NCBI RefSeq assembly: GCF_042675725.1
Contig: NZ_JBHTJN010000011.1
Coordinates: 186,001-250,000 of the forward strand
Direction: 5' to 3'
Length of the DNA stretch: 64,000 nucleotides
Source: Seminibacterium arietis
Lineage (GTDB): Bacteria > Pseudomonadota > Gammaproteobacteria > Enterobacterales > Pasteurellaceae
Shown: in pieces, positions 7,831-17,265 of the stretch
How positions within the stretch are numbered: the stretch's first letter is position 1
Layout of the letters: each line of letters starts with the position of its first letter
Program-made: the position numbers and the translations under genes
Notes under the pieces: generated by a model
Database searches by the model: none
The model's input: only the letters and a program-made list of their open reading frames with translations
Told to the model about the DNA's origin: nothing

Positions 7831-8214
7831 ATGATTAAGGGTATCCAAATTACTCAAGCAACAAATAATGACTTATTAAATTCATTTTGGTTGCTAGACA
7901 ATGAAGAAGGTGAAGCTCGTTGCTTATGTGCAAAAGGTGGTTTTGAAGCTGATCAAATCGTCGCAGTAAAAGAATTGGGCGATTTTGAATATCGTGAGTT
8001 ACCTATTGATGTGCAACCTACTGTTAAAGTGGAAGGGGGACAACATTTAAACGTTAATGTATTACGCCGTGAAACTTTAGAAGATGCTGTTAAAAATCCT
8101 GAAAAATATCCACAATTAACAATCCGTGTTTCAGGATATGCTGTACGATTCAATTCACTCACACCAGAACAACAACGTGATGTAATTACTCGTACATTTA
8201 CTGAAAGTTTATAG
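7831..8214 (+). CDS. grcA: Autonomous glycyl radical cofactor (YfiD)
   Basis: 127 residues. GrcA is a spare glycyl-radical domain that replaces the oxygen-damaged C-terminus of pyruvate formate-lyase, restoring anaerobic pyruvate cleavage. The C-terminal glycyl motif IRVSGYAVRFNSL is intact with its Gly (about residue 104), and QRDVITRTF follows as in the PflB C-terminus. The start is fixed by a very strong AGGAGG seven bases upstream. It is monocistronic, with a terminator at 8239-8270. The strong ribosome site fits an abundant fermentation protein. Confidence 0.97.
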   Translation: MIKGIQITQATNNDLLNSFWLLDNEEGEARCLCAKGGFEADQIVAVKELGDFEYRELPIDVQPTVKVEGGQHLNVNVLRRETLEDAVKNPEKYPQLTIRVSGYAVRFNSLTPEQQRDVITRTFTESL

Positions 8215-8238
8215 TCGCATATTAAATTCAATAATAAG

Positions 8239-8270
8239 AAAAGCAGAAATACTAACTTCTGCTTTTTTCT
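8239..8270. terminator. Terminator between grcA and gor
   Basis: The stem AAAAGCAGAA (8239-8248) / TTCTGCTTTT (8257-8266) has an 8-base loop and a T tract on the plus strand. It also has T residues on the minus strand, so it can serve both converging genes. Confidence 0.85.
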
Positions 8271-8282
8271 TTTCTACTGTTT

Positions 8283-9638
8283 TTATCGCATTGTTACAAA
8301 TTCTTCTGAACCCGTTGGATGAATAGCCACAGTATTATCAAAATCAGATTTAGTTGCTCCCATTTTAATTGCTACTGCAAAGCCTTGAATCATTTCATCA
8401 ACACCAAAACCGATACCATGTAACCCTACAATTTTTTCATCTTCACCAACACAAACTAACTTCATTCTACATGGTTGACGATGAGCAGTAACAGCACTAT
8501 ACATCGGGGTAAAACTAGATTGATAAACTTTTACTTTTTCTGAACCATATTGCTCAACAGCTTGCAGTTCTGTCAAACCAATCGTACCAATTGGCGGATG
8601 ACTGAAAACCACTGTTGGAACGAGATTATAGTCTAAATGTTCATTTGGTTTATTATTAAATAAGCGTTCTGATAAACGACGACCTGCTGCAACTGCTACT
8701 GGAGTCAGCTCAATCGCATTTTCAATAATATCACCTACCGCATAGATTCCTTTTACATTAGTATTTTGCAATTTATCCACTTTAATAAAGCCATTAGCAT
8801 TCGTTGCCACCCCTGCTGCCTCTAGATTAATTTTATCTGTAGCAGGATCACGACCAATTGCCCAAACTAAGCAATCTACTTGTTGCTCACGTCCGTCTTC
8901 TAATTTTAATATTAAAGACCCATCTGAATTTTTAACAACTTCTCGCAAAATAGCTTGAGTATGTAATTGAATGCCATCTTGTGCCATTACCTCAACGAGC
9001 GTATCAATAATTAAAGGATCAAAATTACGTAATGGTGCATGACGACGAACAAAAAGATGAGTATCCACGCCTAGTGCATTCATCACTCCTGCTAATTCAA
9101 CTGCTATATAACCCGCTCCGACAATTGCTACACGTTTTGGTAATTCATTTAATGCAAATACACCGTCGGAATCAATACCATACTCTGCTCCTTTAATTGT
9201 TGGATAACTTGGACGTCCTCCAGTTGCAATCAAAATGTGATCTGCAGTAATTCTCTCTCCGTTAACTTCTACAGTATTTTTATCAACAAATTTTGCAAAT
9301 CCTTGAATCACATCAACATTATTCTTTGCAAGAACATTATTGTAGGAATTATGAATACGGCTAATATAAGCTTGACGATTTTCTACAAGTTTAGAAAAAT
9401 CAAATGTATTAACTTGTACATCAAAACCATAATCAGGTGCATATAGATTAATAGCTTCGGCTACTTGAGCACCATACCACATAACTTTCTTTGGTACACA
9501 ACCTACGTTCACACAAGTACCGCCAAGTGCCTTTGCTTCAATAATTGCACATTTTTTTCCGTAACTTGCAGCACGATTAATTGATGCAATGCCACCACTG
9601 CCACCACCAATTGCTAAATAATCATAATGTTTTGTCAT
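8283..9638 (-). CDS. gor: Glutathione reductase
   Basis: 451 residues, standard for the family. This FAD flavoenzyme uses NADPH to reduce glutathione disulfide in the cytosol. It shows the N-terminal FAD Rossmann GGGSGGIASINRAA, the redox-active GGTCVNVGCVPKK (about residues 40-52), and the NADPH-binding GAGYIAVELAG with the RR of LFVRRHAPLR that gives NADPH preference. The second FAD segment GIYAVGDI and the C-terminal HPTGSEEFVTM with the catalytic His are also present. The gene is monocistronic and converges on grcA. Confidence 0.97.
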   Translation of the reverse strand: MTKHYDYLAIGGGSGGIASINRAASYGKKCAIIEAKALGGTCVNVGCVPKKVMWYGAQVAEAINLYAPDYGFDVQVNTFDFSKLVENRQAYISRIHNSYNNVLAKNNVDVIQGFAKFVDKNTVEVNGERITADHILIATGGRPSYPTIKGAEYGIDSDGVFALNELPKRVAIVGAGYIAVELAGVMNALGVDTHLFVRRHAPLRNFDPLIIDTLVEVMAQDGIQLHTQAILREVVKNSDGSLILKLEDGREQQVDCLVWAIGRDPATDKINLEAAGVATNANGFIKVDKLQNTNVKGIYAVGDIIENAIELTPVAVAAGRRLSERLFNNKPNEHLDYNLVPTVVFSHPPIGTIGLTELQAVEQYGSEKVKVYQSSFTPMYSAVTAHRQPCRMKLVCVGEDEKIVGLHGIGFGVDEMIQGFAVAIKMGATKSDFDNTVAIHPTGSEEFVTMR

Positions 9639-9731
9639 TTTAGTCTCCGATAATTAACAAATTCCATTATTGTGCCTAAAATCCATTAATAAAGCAAAGT
9701 ATCTTAGTAAATCAATCCAATTGGTATTTTC

Positions 9732-10577
9732 TTATTCTGACACAATCCATTTTACAGACCAGCCTCCTATAGCTTCTGGCACTAAAGTGCGGTGTAAATA
9801 AGGTAAAATTTCGTTCATTTGCTTTTCTAATACCCAAGGCGGATTTATGACAATCATACCGCTTGCTGTCATACCTCGTTGCTCCGAATCAGGACGCACT
9901 GCTAGTTCAATCTGCAAAATTTTACGAATTCCCGTATTTTTCAAGGCATTAATCATGCGTTTAGTTTGTTGTCGTAATACTACTGGATACCAAATTGCAT
10001 ATACTCCTGTAGCAAAACGCTTATAACCTTCTTCTATCGCTTTAATAACCAGTTCATAGTCTTCTTTTAATTCATAAGGAGGATCAATCAATATCAAACC
10101 TCGTCGTTCTTTAGGAGGTAAAGTTGCTTTCAATTGCTGAAAACCGTCATCTCGCTTCGTAAGAATATTATCAAATTGCTTAAAATTATTACGTAATAAA
10201 GGATAATCAGTTGGATGCAACTCTGTTAATAATGCCCTATCCTGAGGACGCAGTAACATCGCTGCAATTAATGGCGAACCTGCATAATAACGCAATTCTT
10301 TACCACCATAATTAAGTTTTTTGATCAATTTCACGTAATCTGCCACTACTGTAGGCATATTTTTTTGTTCCCAAAGTTTAGCAATGCCTTCCTTGTATTC
10401 ACCTGTTTTTTCTGATTCATTACTAAACAAACGATAACGCCCTACTCCAGCATGAGTGTCTAAATAATAAAATCCTTTATCCTTTTGTTTTAAGTTTTCT
10501 ATAATCAACATCAACACTAAATGCTTCAATACATCAGCGTGGTTACCTGCATGAAAACTATGACGATAACTTAACAT
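9732..10577 (-). CDS. rlmJ: 23S rRNA (adenine2030-N6)-methyltransferase RlmJ
   Basis: 281 residues. RlmJ methylates A2030 of 23S rRNA using S-adenosylmethionine. The N-terminus MLSYRHSFHAGNHADVLKH is the family signature, and the DPPYE catalytic motif of N6-adenine methyltransferases is at about residue 163. It lies 76 bp downstream of ponA on the same strand. H. influenzae has the same neighbour, where it was once named comJ because it sits beside the competence operon, though its role is rRNA modification. Confidence 0.95.
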   Translation of the reverse strand: MLSYRHSFHAGNHADVLKHLVLMLIIENLKQKDKGFYYLDTHAGVGRYRLFSNESEKTGEYKEGIAKLWEQKNMPTVVADYVKLIKKLNYGGKELRYYAGSPLIAAMLLRPQDRALLTELHPTDYPLLRNNFKQFDNILTKRDDGFQQLKATLPPKERRGLILIDPPYELKEDYELVIKAIEEGYKRFATGVYAIWYPVVLRQQTKRMINALKNTGIRKILQIELAVRPDSEQRGMTASGMIVINPPWVLEKQMNEILPYLHRTLVPEAIGGWSVKWIVSE

Positions 10578-10653
10578 AAATATCCTTACTATTTAACGAA
10601 ACGCACGAAAGTCACAACTCTCAATATATTACAATAAGTGCGGTTTATTATAA

Positions 10654-13224
10654 TTAAAATAATTCTTGAGGTTCAGCTAACAAACCATCTTGTGGCGATT
10701 GTTGCCACTCAGGAGGCATATAAATCCCTTTTTCTTCAATATAAGATCGTGTTGGTTCTGTACCTTTAATAAAATATTCCGTTTTTCCACCGCTCTTTGC
10801 TAACAGCCCTGTACTAATATCAATTTGACGAGTCACGATATTTTTTGGTAACGAAGAATTGTATTCAGGTATATCTTTTAAACGATTTTTCATATAAGCA
10901 ACCCAAGCAGGCATAGCTGATTTCGAACCAGATTCACCTCTACCTAAATTACGTCTATTATCATCAAATCCAATATAAACAGCTGTACTAATATTCGCCC
11001 CAAAACCCGCATACCAAGCAACTTTTGAGTTATTAGTTGTACCCGTTTTACCACCTATATCCTTACGTTTAATTTCTTTTCCAATTCGCCAACTTGTACC
11101 AAGCCATGATTGATTAGGTTCACCATAAATAGCTGAATTTAACGCACTGCGAATTAAAAATGCGATTTCTCCACTGATAACTCGAGGTGCATACTGTACT
11201 TGTGAATGTTCAGTTTTCGCTTCAGCCATAAATTTCACCGCACTTTCATCCAATTTTCCATTTTCTGTATTAAGTTCAGGAGTATCATCTATTACTGTAT
11301 TGGTATCTAATTCTTCACCATTAGTGCTACTATCAGTACTCAATAAATCTTTTGGTTTTAATAAATCAATATTCTTAAACCCATCTAATTTTTCTGTTTC
11401 GCCGTAAATAACTGGAATATCATCACAGCTAATACAAGCAATTTTGGGGTTCGCCACAAAAACTTCTTTACCATTATTATCTAAAATCTTTTCGATTAAA
11501 TAAGGCTCAACTAAAAAACCACCGTTATCAAACACAGCGTAAGCTCTTGCCATTTCTAAAGGCGTGAAAGAAGCAGCTCCTAGTGCAAGAGCTTCGCTTG
11601 CGTAATATTGTTCGCGATCAAATCCAAAACGTTGAAGAAAATCGGCAGTAAAATCAATACCCGCCATTTGCATAGCTCGTACAGCAATCATATTTTTCGA
11701 CTGCCCTAACCCTACTCGTAACCGCATCGGACCATCATAACGATTCGGTGAGTTTTTTGGCATCCACGCATCTTGCCCAGCTTTTTTAATAACAATAGGT
11801 GCGTCCTGTAACACACTAGATAAAGTCAAGCCTTTTTCTAAAGCCGCCGCATAAATAAAAGGCTTAATAGAAGAACCTACTTGAACTAGAGATTGTGTTG
11901 CTCGATTAAATTTACTCTGTTCAAAACTAAAACCTCCAACAAGAGCTTCAACTGCACCATTATAACTATTTAAAGAAATTAAAGCTGAATTGACTTCTGG
12001 AATCTGTCCGAGCTGGAAACTACCATCAGCAGTTTTTCTAACCCAAATCTGCTCTCCTATTTTGGGTATTTGCTTACCAGCCCAACGCATTGCTGAAGAT
12101 GAAAGTATTGCTTGATTACCATCAGCAAATAAAATTACTGTGCCATTTTTATTAATTTCTATTACAGCTACCGCTTCGAAAGGATCAGATTTTGGCTGTT
12201 TTTTTAACCATGCTACAATTCTGTCCTTATCCCAGGCTAATTCTCCAGCTTGCCATAGCGGAGATCCTCCACGATAACCATGTCTCATATCATAAGCAAT
12301 AATATTATCTCTCACCGCTTTTTGAGCCTGTGCTTGATCTTTAGATACTACTGTTGTATAAACTTGATAACCTTTTGTATAAGCATTTTCTTCACCGAAG
12401 CGTTTAACCATTTCTTGGCGTACTAACTCTGTGACATAGTCTGCTCTAAACTCTAATTGAGAGCCGTGATAACGTGCAACAATTGGTTCATTAAGTGCGG
12501 TTTGATATTCATCCTGTGTGATATATTTCAATTCTAACATTCGTCCTAATACCACATTACGGCGATCTGTTGCTCGTTTTAATGAATAAAGCGGATTCAT
12601 AGTTGAAGGTGCTTTTGGCAAACCTGCGATCACAGCCATTTCCGATAAAGTTAATTGATTTAGCTCTTTGCCAAAATAAGTTTTTGCCGCAGCAGCTACA
12701 CCGTAAGCTCGATACCCCAAATAAATCTTATTTAAATATAATTCTAAGATCTCATTTTTAGTCAGTGTATTTTCAATATCAATTGCTAGGATTGTTTCTT
12801 TCGCTTTACGTATTAAACTTCTCTCTGGTGTAAGAAAAAAATTACGAGCTAATTGTTGAGTAATCGTACTCGCACCTTGTGATGCACCGCCACTAGTCAA
12901 TGCCACCATTACAGCTCGCCCAATACCAATAGGATCTAACCCATGATGTTGATAAAAACGGCTATCTTCTGTTGCAAGTACTGCCTCAATCAATTTTTGA
13001 GGAATATCTTCTAACTTAACAGGAATACGGCGTTGTTCTCCTATCTCCCCAATCAACTTTTCGTCAGCAGTATAAATCTGCATAGGTTGTTGTAATTCAA
13101 CTGCTTTTAACGTTTCAACATCAGGTAAATCAGATTTCAAATAAAAATACCCTATGCTTAAAATAACTAAAGCTAAAAAACACAGGGTTAATAGACTACT
13201 AAATATTAGTTTTGCGATCCGCAT
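10654..13224 (-). CDS. mrcA: Penicillin-binding protein 1A (bifunctional peptidoglycan synthase)
   Basis: 856 residues; also called ponA. It has one N-terminal membrane anchor (about residues 8-28). The family-51 glycosyltransferase domain has the catalytic Glu86 in LATEDSRFYQHHG and then STITQQLARNFF near 120. An OB-like insert (about 300-410) separates it from the transpeptidase domain with GSSIKPF (about 450), GQSKN near 507 and KTGTTN near 725. It polymerises and crosslinks cell-wall glycan on the periplasmic face. The start is ATG 13224. The first codons, encoding MRIAK, overlap the competence operator at 13210-13231, so the two divergent genes share this control region. Confidence 0.97.
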   Translation of the reverse strand: MRIAKLIFSSLLTLCFLALVILSIGYFYLKSDLPDVETLKAVELQQPMQIYTADEKLIGEIGEQRRIPVKLEDIPQKLIEAVLATEDSRFYQHHGLDPIGIGRAVMVALTSGGASQGASTITQQLARNFFLTPERSLIRKAKETILAIDIENTLTKNEILELYLNKIYLGYRAYGVAAAAKTYFGKELNQLTLSEMAVIAGLPKAPSTMNPLYSLKRATDRRNVVLGRMLELKYITQDEYQTALNEPIVARYHGSQLEFRADYVTELVRQEMVKRFGEENAYTKGYQVYTTVVSKDQAQAQKAVRDNIIAYDMRHGYRGGSPLWQAGELAWDKDRIVAWLKKQPKSDPFEAVAVIEINKNGTVILFADGNQAILSSSAMRWAGKQIPKIGEQIWVRKTADGSFQLGQIPEVNSALISLNSYNGAVEALVGGFSFEQSKFNRATQSLVQVGSSIKPFIYAAALEKGLTLSSVLQDAPIVIKKAGQDAWMPKNSPNRYDGPMRLRVGLGQSKNMIAVRAMQMAGIDFTADFLQRFGFDREQYYASEALALGAASFTPLEMARAYAVFDNGGFLVEPYLIEKILDNNGKEVFVANPKIACISCDDIPVIYGETEKLDGFKNIDLLKPKDLLSTDSSTNGEELDTNTVIDDTPELNTENGKLDESAVKFMAEAKTEHSQVQYAPRVISGEIAFLIRSALNSAIYGEPNQSWLGTSWRIGKEIKRKDIGGKTGTTNNSKVAWYAGFGANISTAVYIGFDDNRRNLGRGESGSKSAMPAWVAYMKNRLKDIPEYNSSLPKNIVTRQIDISTGLLAKSGGKTEYFIKGTEPTRSYIEEKGIYMPPEWQQSPQDGLLAEPQELF

Positions 13225-13231
13225 CGTAAAA
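13210..13231 (+). promoter_or_regulatory. Competence regulatory element (CRP-S site) for comA-E, overlapping the ponA start
   Basis: TTTTGCGA, spacer TCCGCA, TCGTAAAA forms a 22-bp near-palindrome matching the Pasteurellaceae CRP-S/competence element (TGCGA-N6-TCGCA core), with one core mismatch (T for C). These sites need Sxy plus cAMP-CRP. It lies about 150 bp before comA. The ponA ATG (13224-13222) and its next codons are inside it. Confidence 0.8.
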
Positions 13232-13378
13232 TTCTCTCTTGTTTAATGCAAATTCAGAAAAAATCAGAAAAATAACTCAAGTTAATTCTGAAAAATTATT
13301 CCTATTAATACAAGTATAAATACTCATACTCAAAATCAAAAGCTAAATATAATGTTTAAAGATAAGGTAAATTAAAAT

Positions 13379-14161
13379 ATGTCTGGTTTCACTCAAAAAT
13401 CGTCTCTTATCATTCAAGTCGGTTTGTATAAAACCGAAAATACTTACCAGTGCTTATGGTTTGATCAAAAAAAGGTTCCTCACTTTATGCAATCCTCATC
13501 TCATTTGTCTATCAAAGAAATTCAATCACAGCTAAATGCATCCGATGTAGTTGACAACAAAATTAAAAAGAAACCTAAATTTATCGTATCTATTCAACCT
13601 CAACATATTTGGACTAGATCTTTGCTCCTACCACATCTTTTAACCCCACAAGAATCTGAGCAACAATGTCATTTCTTACTAGAGAATGAACTTCCTACAC
13701 CATTAGAACAACTGTGGTTTGATTATTGCACTACTCCGTTAAAACAAAGTTGCCGTTTAGATATATTTGCTATTATAAAAAATACAGCAAAAGACTATCT
13801 CAAAAAATACTCTCCTTTACTAATCAGTGTGTTAGACAGTCACTCACATGCGATAGTTCGTGCTTTTCAGTATTTATTAAACTTATCTGATGAAGAAATA
13901 AATGAAAAATTATTCTTATATAAAGATAGTGAGTGTTGCCTTGCAATTCAACAAAAATCAGGACAATTTAGAACAGTACAACACAGTAAAAATAATATTC
14001 TCATCATTTTTGAGCATTTTTGCCAACGCTATAATGAAAGACCAACAGAGATTTATTTTTACAGCACATCAGAAATTAAAAAAACACCTCAACAATGGAA
14101 TCAAGTTAATACAGACTTGCCTTTTATTGCGCTAGGTAATGCTCTGTGGCGACAAGAATAA
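13379..14161 (+). CDS. comA: Competence protein ComA (PilM-like)
   Basis: 260 residues, first gene of the competence pilus assembly operon. The family is PilM/HofM-like: an actin-like cytosolic protein that links the inner-membrane PilN/PilO pair to the pilus machinery. Sequence support is moderate (IVSIQPQHIWTRSLLLPHLL region, LGNALWRQE at the C-terminus). Position is decisive: divergent from ponA and followed by four genes in the canonical order. There is no signal peptide or membrane segment, as expected for PilM. The upstream CRP-S site predicts induction by Sxy and cAMP. Confidence 0.9.
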   Translation: MSGFTQKSSLIIQVGLYKTENTYQCLWFDQKKVPHFMQSSSHLSIKEIQSQLNASDVVDNKIKKKPKFIVSIQPQHIWTRSLLLPHLLTPQESEQQCHFLLENELPTPLEQLWFDYCTTPLKQSCRLDIFAIIKNTAKDYLKKYSPLLISVLDSHSHAIVRAFQYLLNLSDEEINEKLFLYKDSECCLAIQQKSGQFRTVQHSKNNILIIFEHFCQRYNERPTEIYFYSTSEIKKTPQQWNQVNTDLPFIALGNALWRQE

Positions 14162-14189
14162 TATCTATTTATAAAAAAAAGGAAAAAAG

Positions 14190-14723
14190 ATGAATTTATT
14201 ACCTTGGCGACAAAAATTACACCAATATAATTTAAAACAAACATTAATAAAATGTTTAGTCTACTTCATTTTTTCTGCAATAATTTACAGCTACTTTATA
14301 TATGTAAATCATCAAAACCAACAACATATTATACAACATCGCAATCAGCTTAGCAGCTTATCACAAAACTTACTACAATTAGTACAACAAACAGAAAAGT
14401 TGCGACCTCACTACAAGCTACATGAAAATAAATTACCGATAAAACGACCGCACTTATTTGAAGTTCTGAATTTACTTAATGAGCTGCCACTTCAAGAAGG
14501 TGAATTATCACAAATTATTTTTTCAATACAATCATTACAACTTAAAGGTTACGTTGAGGATCAAAATGAATTTGAAATGATCCATCATTTTCTTAATCAA
14601 CATACATTATTCGAAAAAATTGAACTAATCCAATTTAAACCGACAAAAGACCAAATTTATTTTGAATTTGATTTAAAAATAGATACGAGAGAGAAAATTA
14701 ATGAACAAAAAAATATGGAATAA
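14190..14723 (+). CDS. comB: Competence protein ComB (PilN-like)
   Basis: 177 residues. It opens MNLLPWRQKLHQYN, the short cytoplasmic NLLPWR motif by which PilN docks into PilM. One membrane segment follows (about residues 22-40, CLVYFIFSAIIYSYFIYV), then a coiled region rich in Gln, and a small alpha/beta domain (about 95-170). It belongs to the inner-membrane alignment complex of the DNA-uptake pilus. GGAAA lies before the ATG. The end overlaps comC by 23 bases, so the genes are translationally coupled. An uptake signal lies within the gene (about 14449). Confidence 0.9.
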   Translation: MNLLPWRQKLHQYNLKQTLIKCLVYFIFSAIIYSYFIYVNHQNQQHIIQHRNQLSSLSQNLLQLVQQTEKLRPHYKLHENKLPIKRPHLFEVLNLLNELPLQEGELSQIIFSIQSLQLKGYVEDQNEFEMIHHFLNQHTLFEKIELIQFKPTKDQIYFEFDLKIDTREKINEQKNME

Positions 14724-15237
14724 TCCTTACAACTTAATGGGTAAGTTCATTTCATTATCTACTGCTAAACAACATATTTTATTGTCAGTAATCATGATGT
14801 TTTTCATCTACTTACCTTTCAATAACTATTTAAGTAAAAATCAAGAAATAATCCTTTTAAAGGAGGATATTGTTTTAAAACAAAAACAAATAGTTCATCA
14901 ACAAAAATTACTATATGCCTTACAAAATATAACGGATAATAAATTATTAACTCCAAAGTTAACCTCTCATATTTCTACTGTAAATAATCAACTAAAAAGG
15001 CTACTACCTACAAAATTAAATATTCATTCAACTCACTGGGAATATCAAAAAAAACCGATACTAACTTTAAATATGAAAGGATATTTTACTGATATAAATC
15101 AGCTTATTAGTGATCTTTTCAATGAAAACAAAAATATTGATTTACTTTTTATTAAGATAAATAAAAACAATGATGATAATGACGACATCTCTGTTGAATC
15201 AGAAATATCACTACAACTAAATATTACGGAGAATTGA
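14701..15237 (+). CDS. comC: Competence protein ComC (PilO-like)
   Basis: 178 residues. It has a membrane segment at about 27-46 (ILLSVIMMFFIYLPF), a Lys/Gln-rich helical stretch and a C-terminal ferredoxin-like domain typical of PilO. It pairs with ComB in the periplasm. The start ATG lies inside the end of comB. The Asn/Asp-rich segment NKNNDDNDDIS near the C-terminus is unremarkable. Recognition rests mainly on operon position and topology. Confidence 0.88.
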   Translation: MNKKIWNNPYNLMGKFISLSTAKQHILLSVIMMFFIYLPFNNYLSKNQEIILLKEDIVLKQKQIVHQQKLLYALQNITDNKLLTPKLTSHISTVNNQLKRLLPTKLNIHSTHWEYQKKPILTLNMKGYFTDINQLISDLFNENKNIDLLFIKINKNNDDNDDISVESEISLQLNITEN

Positions 15238-15239
15238 TT

Positions 15240-15659
15240 ATGAAAGTAATAAATAAATCATTTAATCGATGGGCTATTCTTTTTATTTTATTCAATTTTA
15301 GTGAAGGAATAACTTTTGCTACAGATCCTTTTGACAAAACTCAGCGTTATCTAAAAGAAAGTATGTCTACTCCTCAGCCCACAAAGAAAAGTACGTTATC
15401 TTGCCACTCAACACAACTGTCTATTGCTCATGAAACGCCTTTTGAGCAGATAAAATTTATAGGAGTACTTATAGGAAAAAATTCTACTAAAATATTTTTT
15501 ATAAATAATAATCAAACTGTGATGAGTGCAAATGAAGGGGACTTTATTGCAAAAGAAAAATTAAAAATTAACAAAATAGAATTACAACAAATCAGCTTAC
15601 TTAGTTGGCAAAAAGCTAGAAGTTGTCAGCAACCAGAACCTATCAACATTAAACTTTAG
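15240..15659 (+). CDS. comD: Competence protein ComD (PilP-like)
   Basis: 139 residues from ATG 15240, placed just after the comC TGA (15235-15237) with GGAG upstream. The in-frame TTG at 15234 would overlap comC and is less likely. Residues 1-25 form a signal peptide or anchor (WAILFILFNFSEGITFA). The C-terminal half has the compact beta domain of the PilP family (FEQIKFIGVLIGKNSTKIF). PilP connects the inner-membrane PilN/O complex to the secretin. Two Cys in the mature part could form a disulfide. Confidence 0.87.
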   Translation: MKVINKSFNRWAILFILFNFSEGITFATDPFDKTQRYLKESMSTPQPTKKSTLSCHSTQLSIAHETPFEQIKFIGVLIGKNSTKIFFINNNQTVMSANEGDFIAKEKLKINKIELQQISLLSWQKARSCQQPEPINIKL

Positions 15660-15667
15660 GAGCAAAT

Positions 15668-17038
15668 ATGAACTATCTAGTTAAATTGCTAAAATGCAGT
15701 ATATTTTTTCTATTCTTTTCTACCCCACTTTTAGCTCAATCAAATGTTGTACAAGAGAATAAGGTTTTTTCTATCAGACTAAAAAAAGCACCTTTAGTGG
15801 CAACATTACAGCAATTAGCTATGGAGCAACAAGTAGATTTAATTATCAATGATGAGTTAGAGGGGACTATATCTCTTCAATTAAAAGAAACTGATTTTGA
15901 TCAGTTACTACGTTCAGTCGCAAAAATACAACAATTAGATCTTTGGCAAGAAAAAGGCATTTATTATCTTAATAAAGCTAGTGATGATAATCCTGCAAGA
16001 TTTGCCTCCAAAATGGAACAAACCGAAAGTGCGGTTAATTTTGCTAATATTACAGTAGAACCACAAACTAAGCCTGTAGCCACTTCGATAAAACTCCATT
16101 TTGCAAAAGCCTCTGAAGTGATGAAATCGTTAACTACTGGTAATGGCTCATTATTATCATCTAGTGGTAGCATTACTTTTGATGATCGCAGTAATTTATT
16201 GATTGTACAAGATGAAAAGTCAATCGTACAACAAATTAAACGAGTGGTGGCAGAAATGGATAAGCCAATTGAGCAGATAGCTATTGAAGCACGAATTGTG
16301 ACAATCAATGACGAGAGCTTAAAAGAACTTGGCGTTCGTTGGGGGATTTTTAATCCAACAGCAACAAGTCATAAAGTGGCAGGCAGTTTAGGTGCAAATG
16401 GTTTCGAAAACATCGTCAATCAACTTAACGTAAACTTTCCTACAACAACTGCACCAGCTGGTTCTGTTGCATTTCAAATTGCTAAAATTAACAGTCGTTT
16501 GCTAGACCTAGAACTAACCGCACTTGAACGAGAAAATAATGTGGAAATTATTGCTAGTCCTCGTCTTTTAACCACTAACAAAAAAAGTGCCAGTATAAAA
16601 CAAGGAACTGAAATTCCTTACATCGTTAATAACAATAAAAATGACAATCAATCTGTAGAATTTAGAGAAGCTGTATTAGGTTTGGAAGTTACGCCACATA
16701 TTTCTAAAGAAAACACTATCCTACTAGATCTCGTCGTAAGTCAAAACTCACCTGGCCAACGTGTTTCCTATGGACAAAATGAAGTCGTTTCAATCGATAA
16801 ACAAGAAATCAATACTCAAGTTTTTGCCAAAGATGGAGAAACTATTGTTTTAGGAGGTGTCTTTCATGACAATATGACAAAACACGTGGATAAAGTGCCT
16901 CTACTAGGTGATATTCCATTACTAAAACATTTGTTTAGCAAAGAAGTCGAACGTCATCAGAAAAGGGAGTTAGTCATTTTCGTCACACCACATATTTTAA
17001 AGAAAGGGCAAATCAAACCAGCTGTTTTACAAAAATAA
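15668..17038 (+). CDS. comE: Competence secretin ComE (PilQ-like)
   Basis: 456 residues. A signal peptide (1-24, ending LLAQ) is followed by an AMIN/STN-like N-domain (FSIRLKKAPLVATLQQLA), a secretin N1 domain (about 140-205) and the C-terminal secretin domain with IEARIVTINDESLKELGVRWG. VIFVTPHIL lies near the end, and KVPLLGDIPLLKHLF is the secretin signature. It forms the outer-membrane ring through which the DNA-uptake pilus and DNA pass. AGGAGC precedes the ATG. The operon appears to end here: no comF follows, and aroK is next. Confidence 0.95.
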   Translation: MNYLVKLLKCSIFFLFFSTPLLAQSNVVQENKVFSIRLKKAPLVATLQQLAMEQQVDLIINDELEGTISLQLKETDFDQLLRSVAKIQQLDLWQEKGIYYLNKASDDNPARFASKMEQTESAVNFANITVEPQTKPVATSIKLHFAKASEVMKSLTTGNGSLLSSSGSITFDDRSNLLIVQDEKSIVQQIKRVVAEMDKPIEQIAIEARIVTINDESLKELGVRWGIFNPTATSHKVAGSLGANGFENIVNQLNVNFPTTTAPAGSVAFQIAKINSRLLDLELTALERENNVEIIASPRLLTTNKKSASIKQGTEIPYIVNNNKNDNQSVEFREAVLGLEVTPHISKENTILLDLVVSQNSPGQRVSYGQNEVVSIDKQEINTQVFAKDGETIVLGGVFHDNMTKHVDKVPLLGDIPLLKHLFSKEVERHQKRELVIFVTPHILKKGQIKPAVLQK

Positions 17039-17178
17039 CTACAAGTTGAAACAAAATTCAGCAAAAAACAAACCGCACTTAAGCGATTTTGTATAAATAT
17101 CCACAAATAAATATATATAGACTTGAAAAAGGTGGCTATTTATTGAGATAATCGCAATTATTTTTTAGGTGATCTTTT

Positions 17179-17210
17179 ACAACCACATTCGGTTTCTATG
17201 GTTGTGTTTT
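17179..17210 (+). terminator. Probable terminator or attenuator between comE and aroK
   Basis: ACAACCA (17179-17185) pairs with TGGTTGT (17199-17205), and the tail is GTTTT. It separates the competence operon from aroK. Confidence 0.5.
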
Positions 17211-17265
17211 GTACAATCGGAAAGATCTATTTATTTCTCATTCATTTAGAAGAATAAACAACAAA

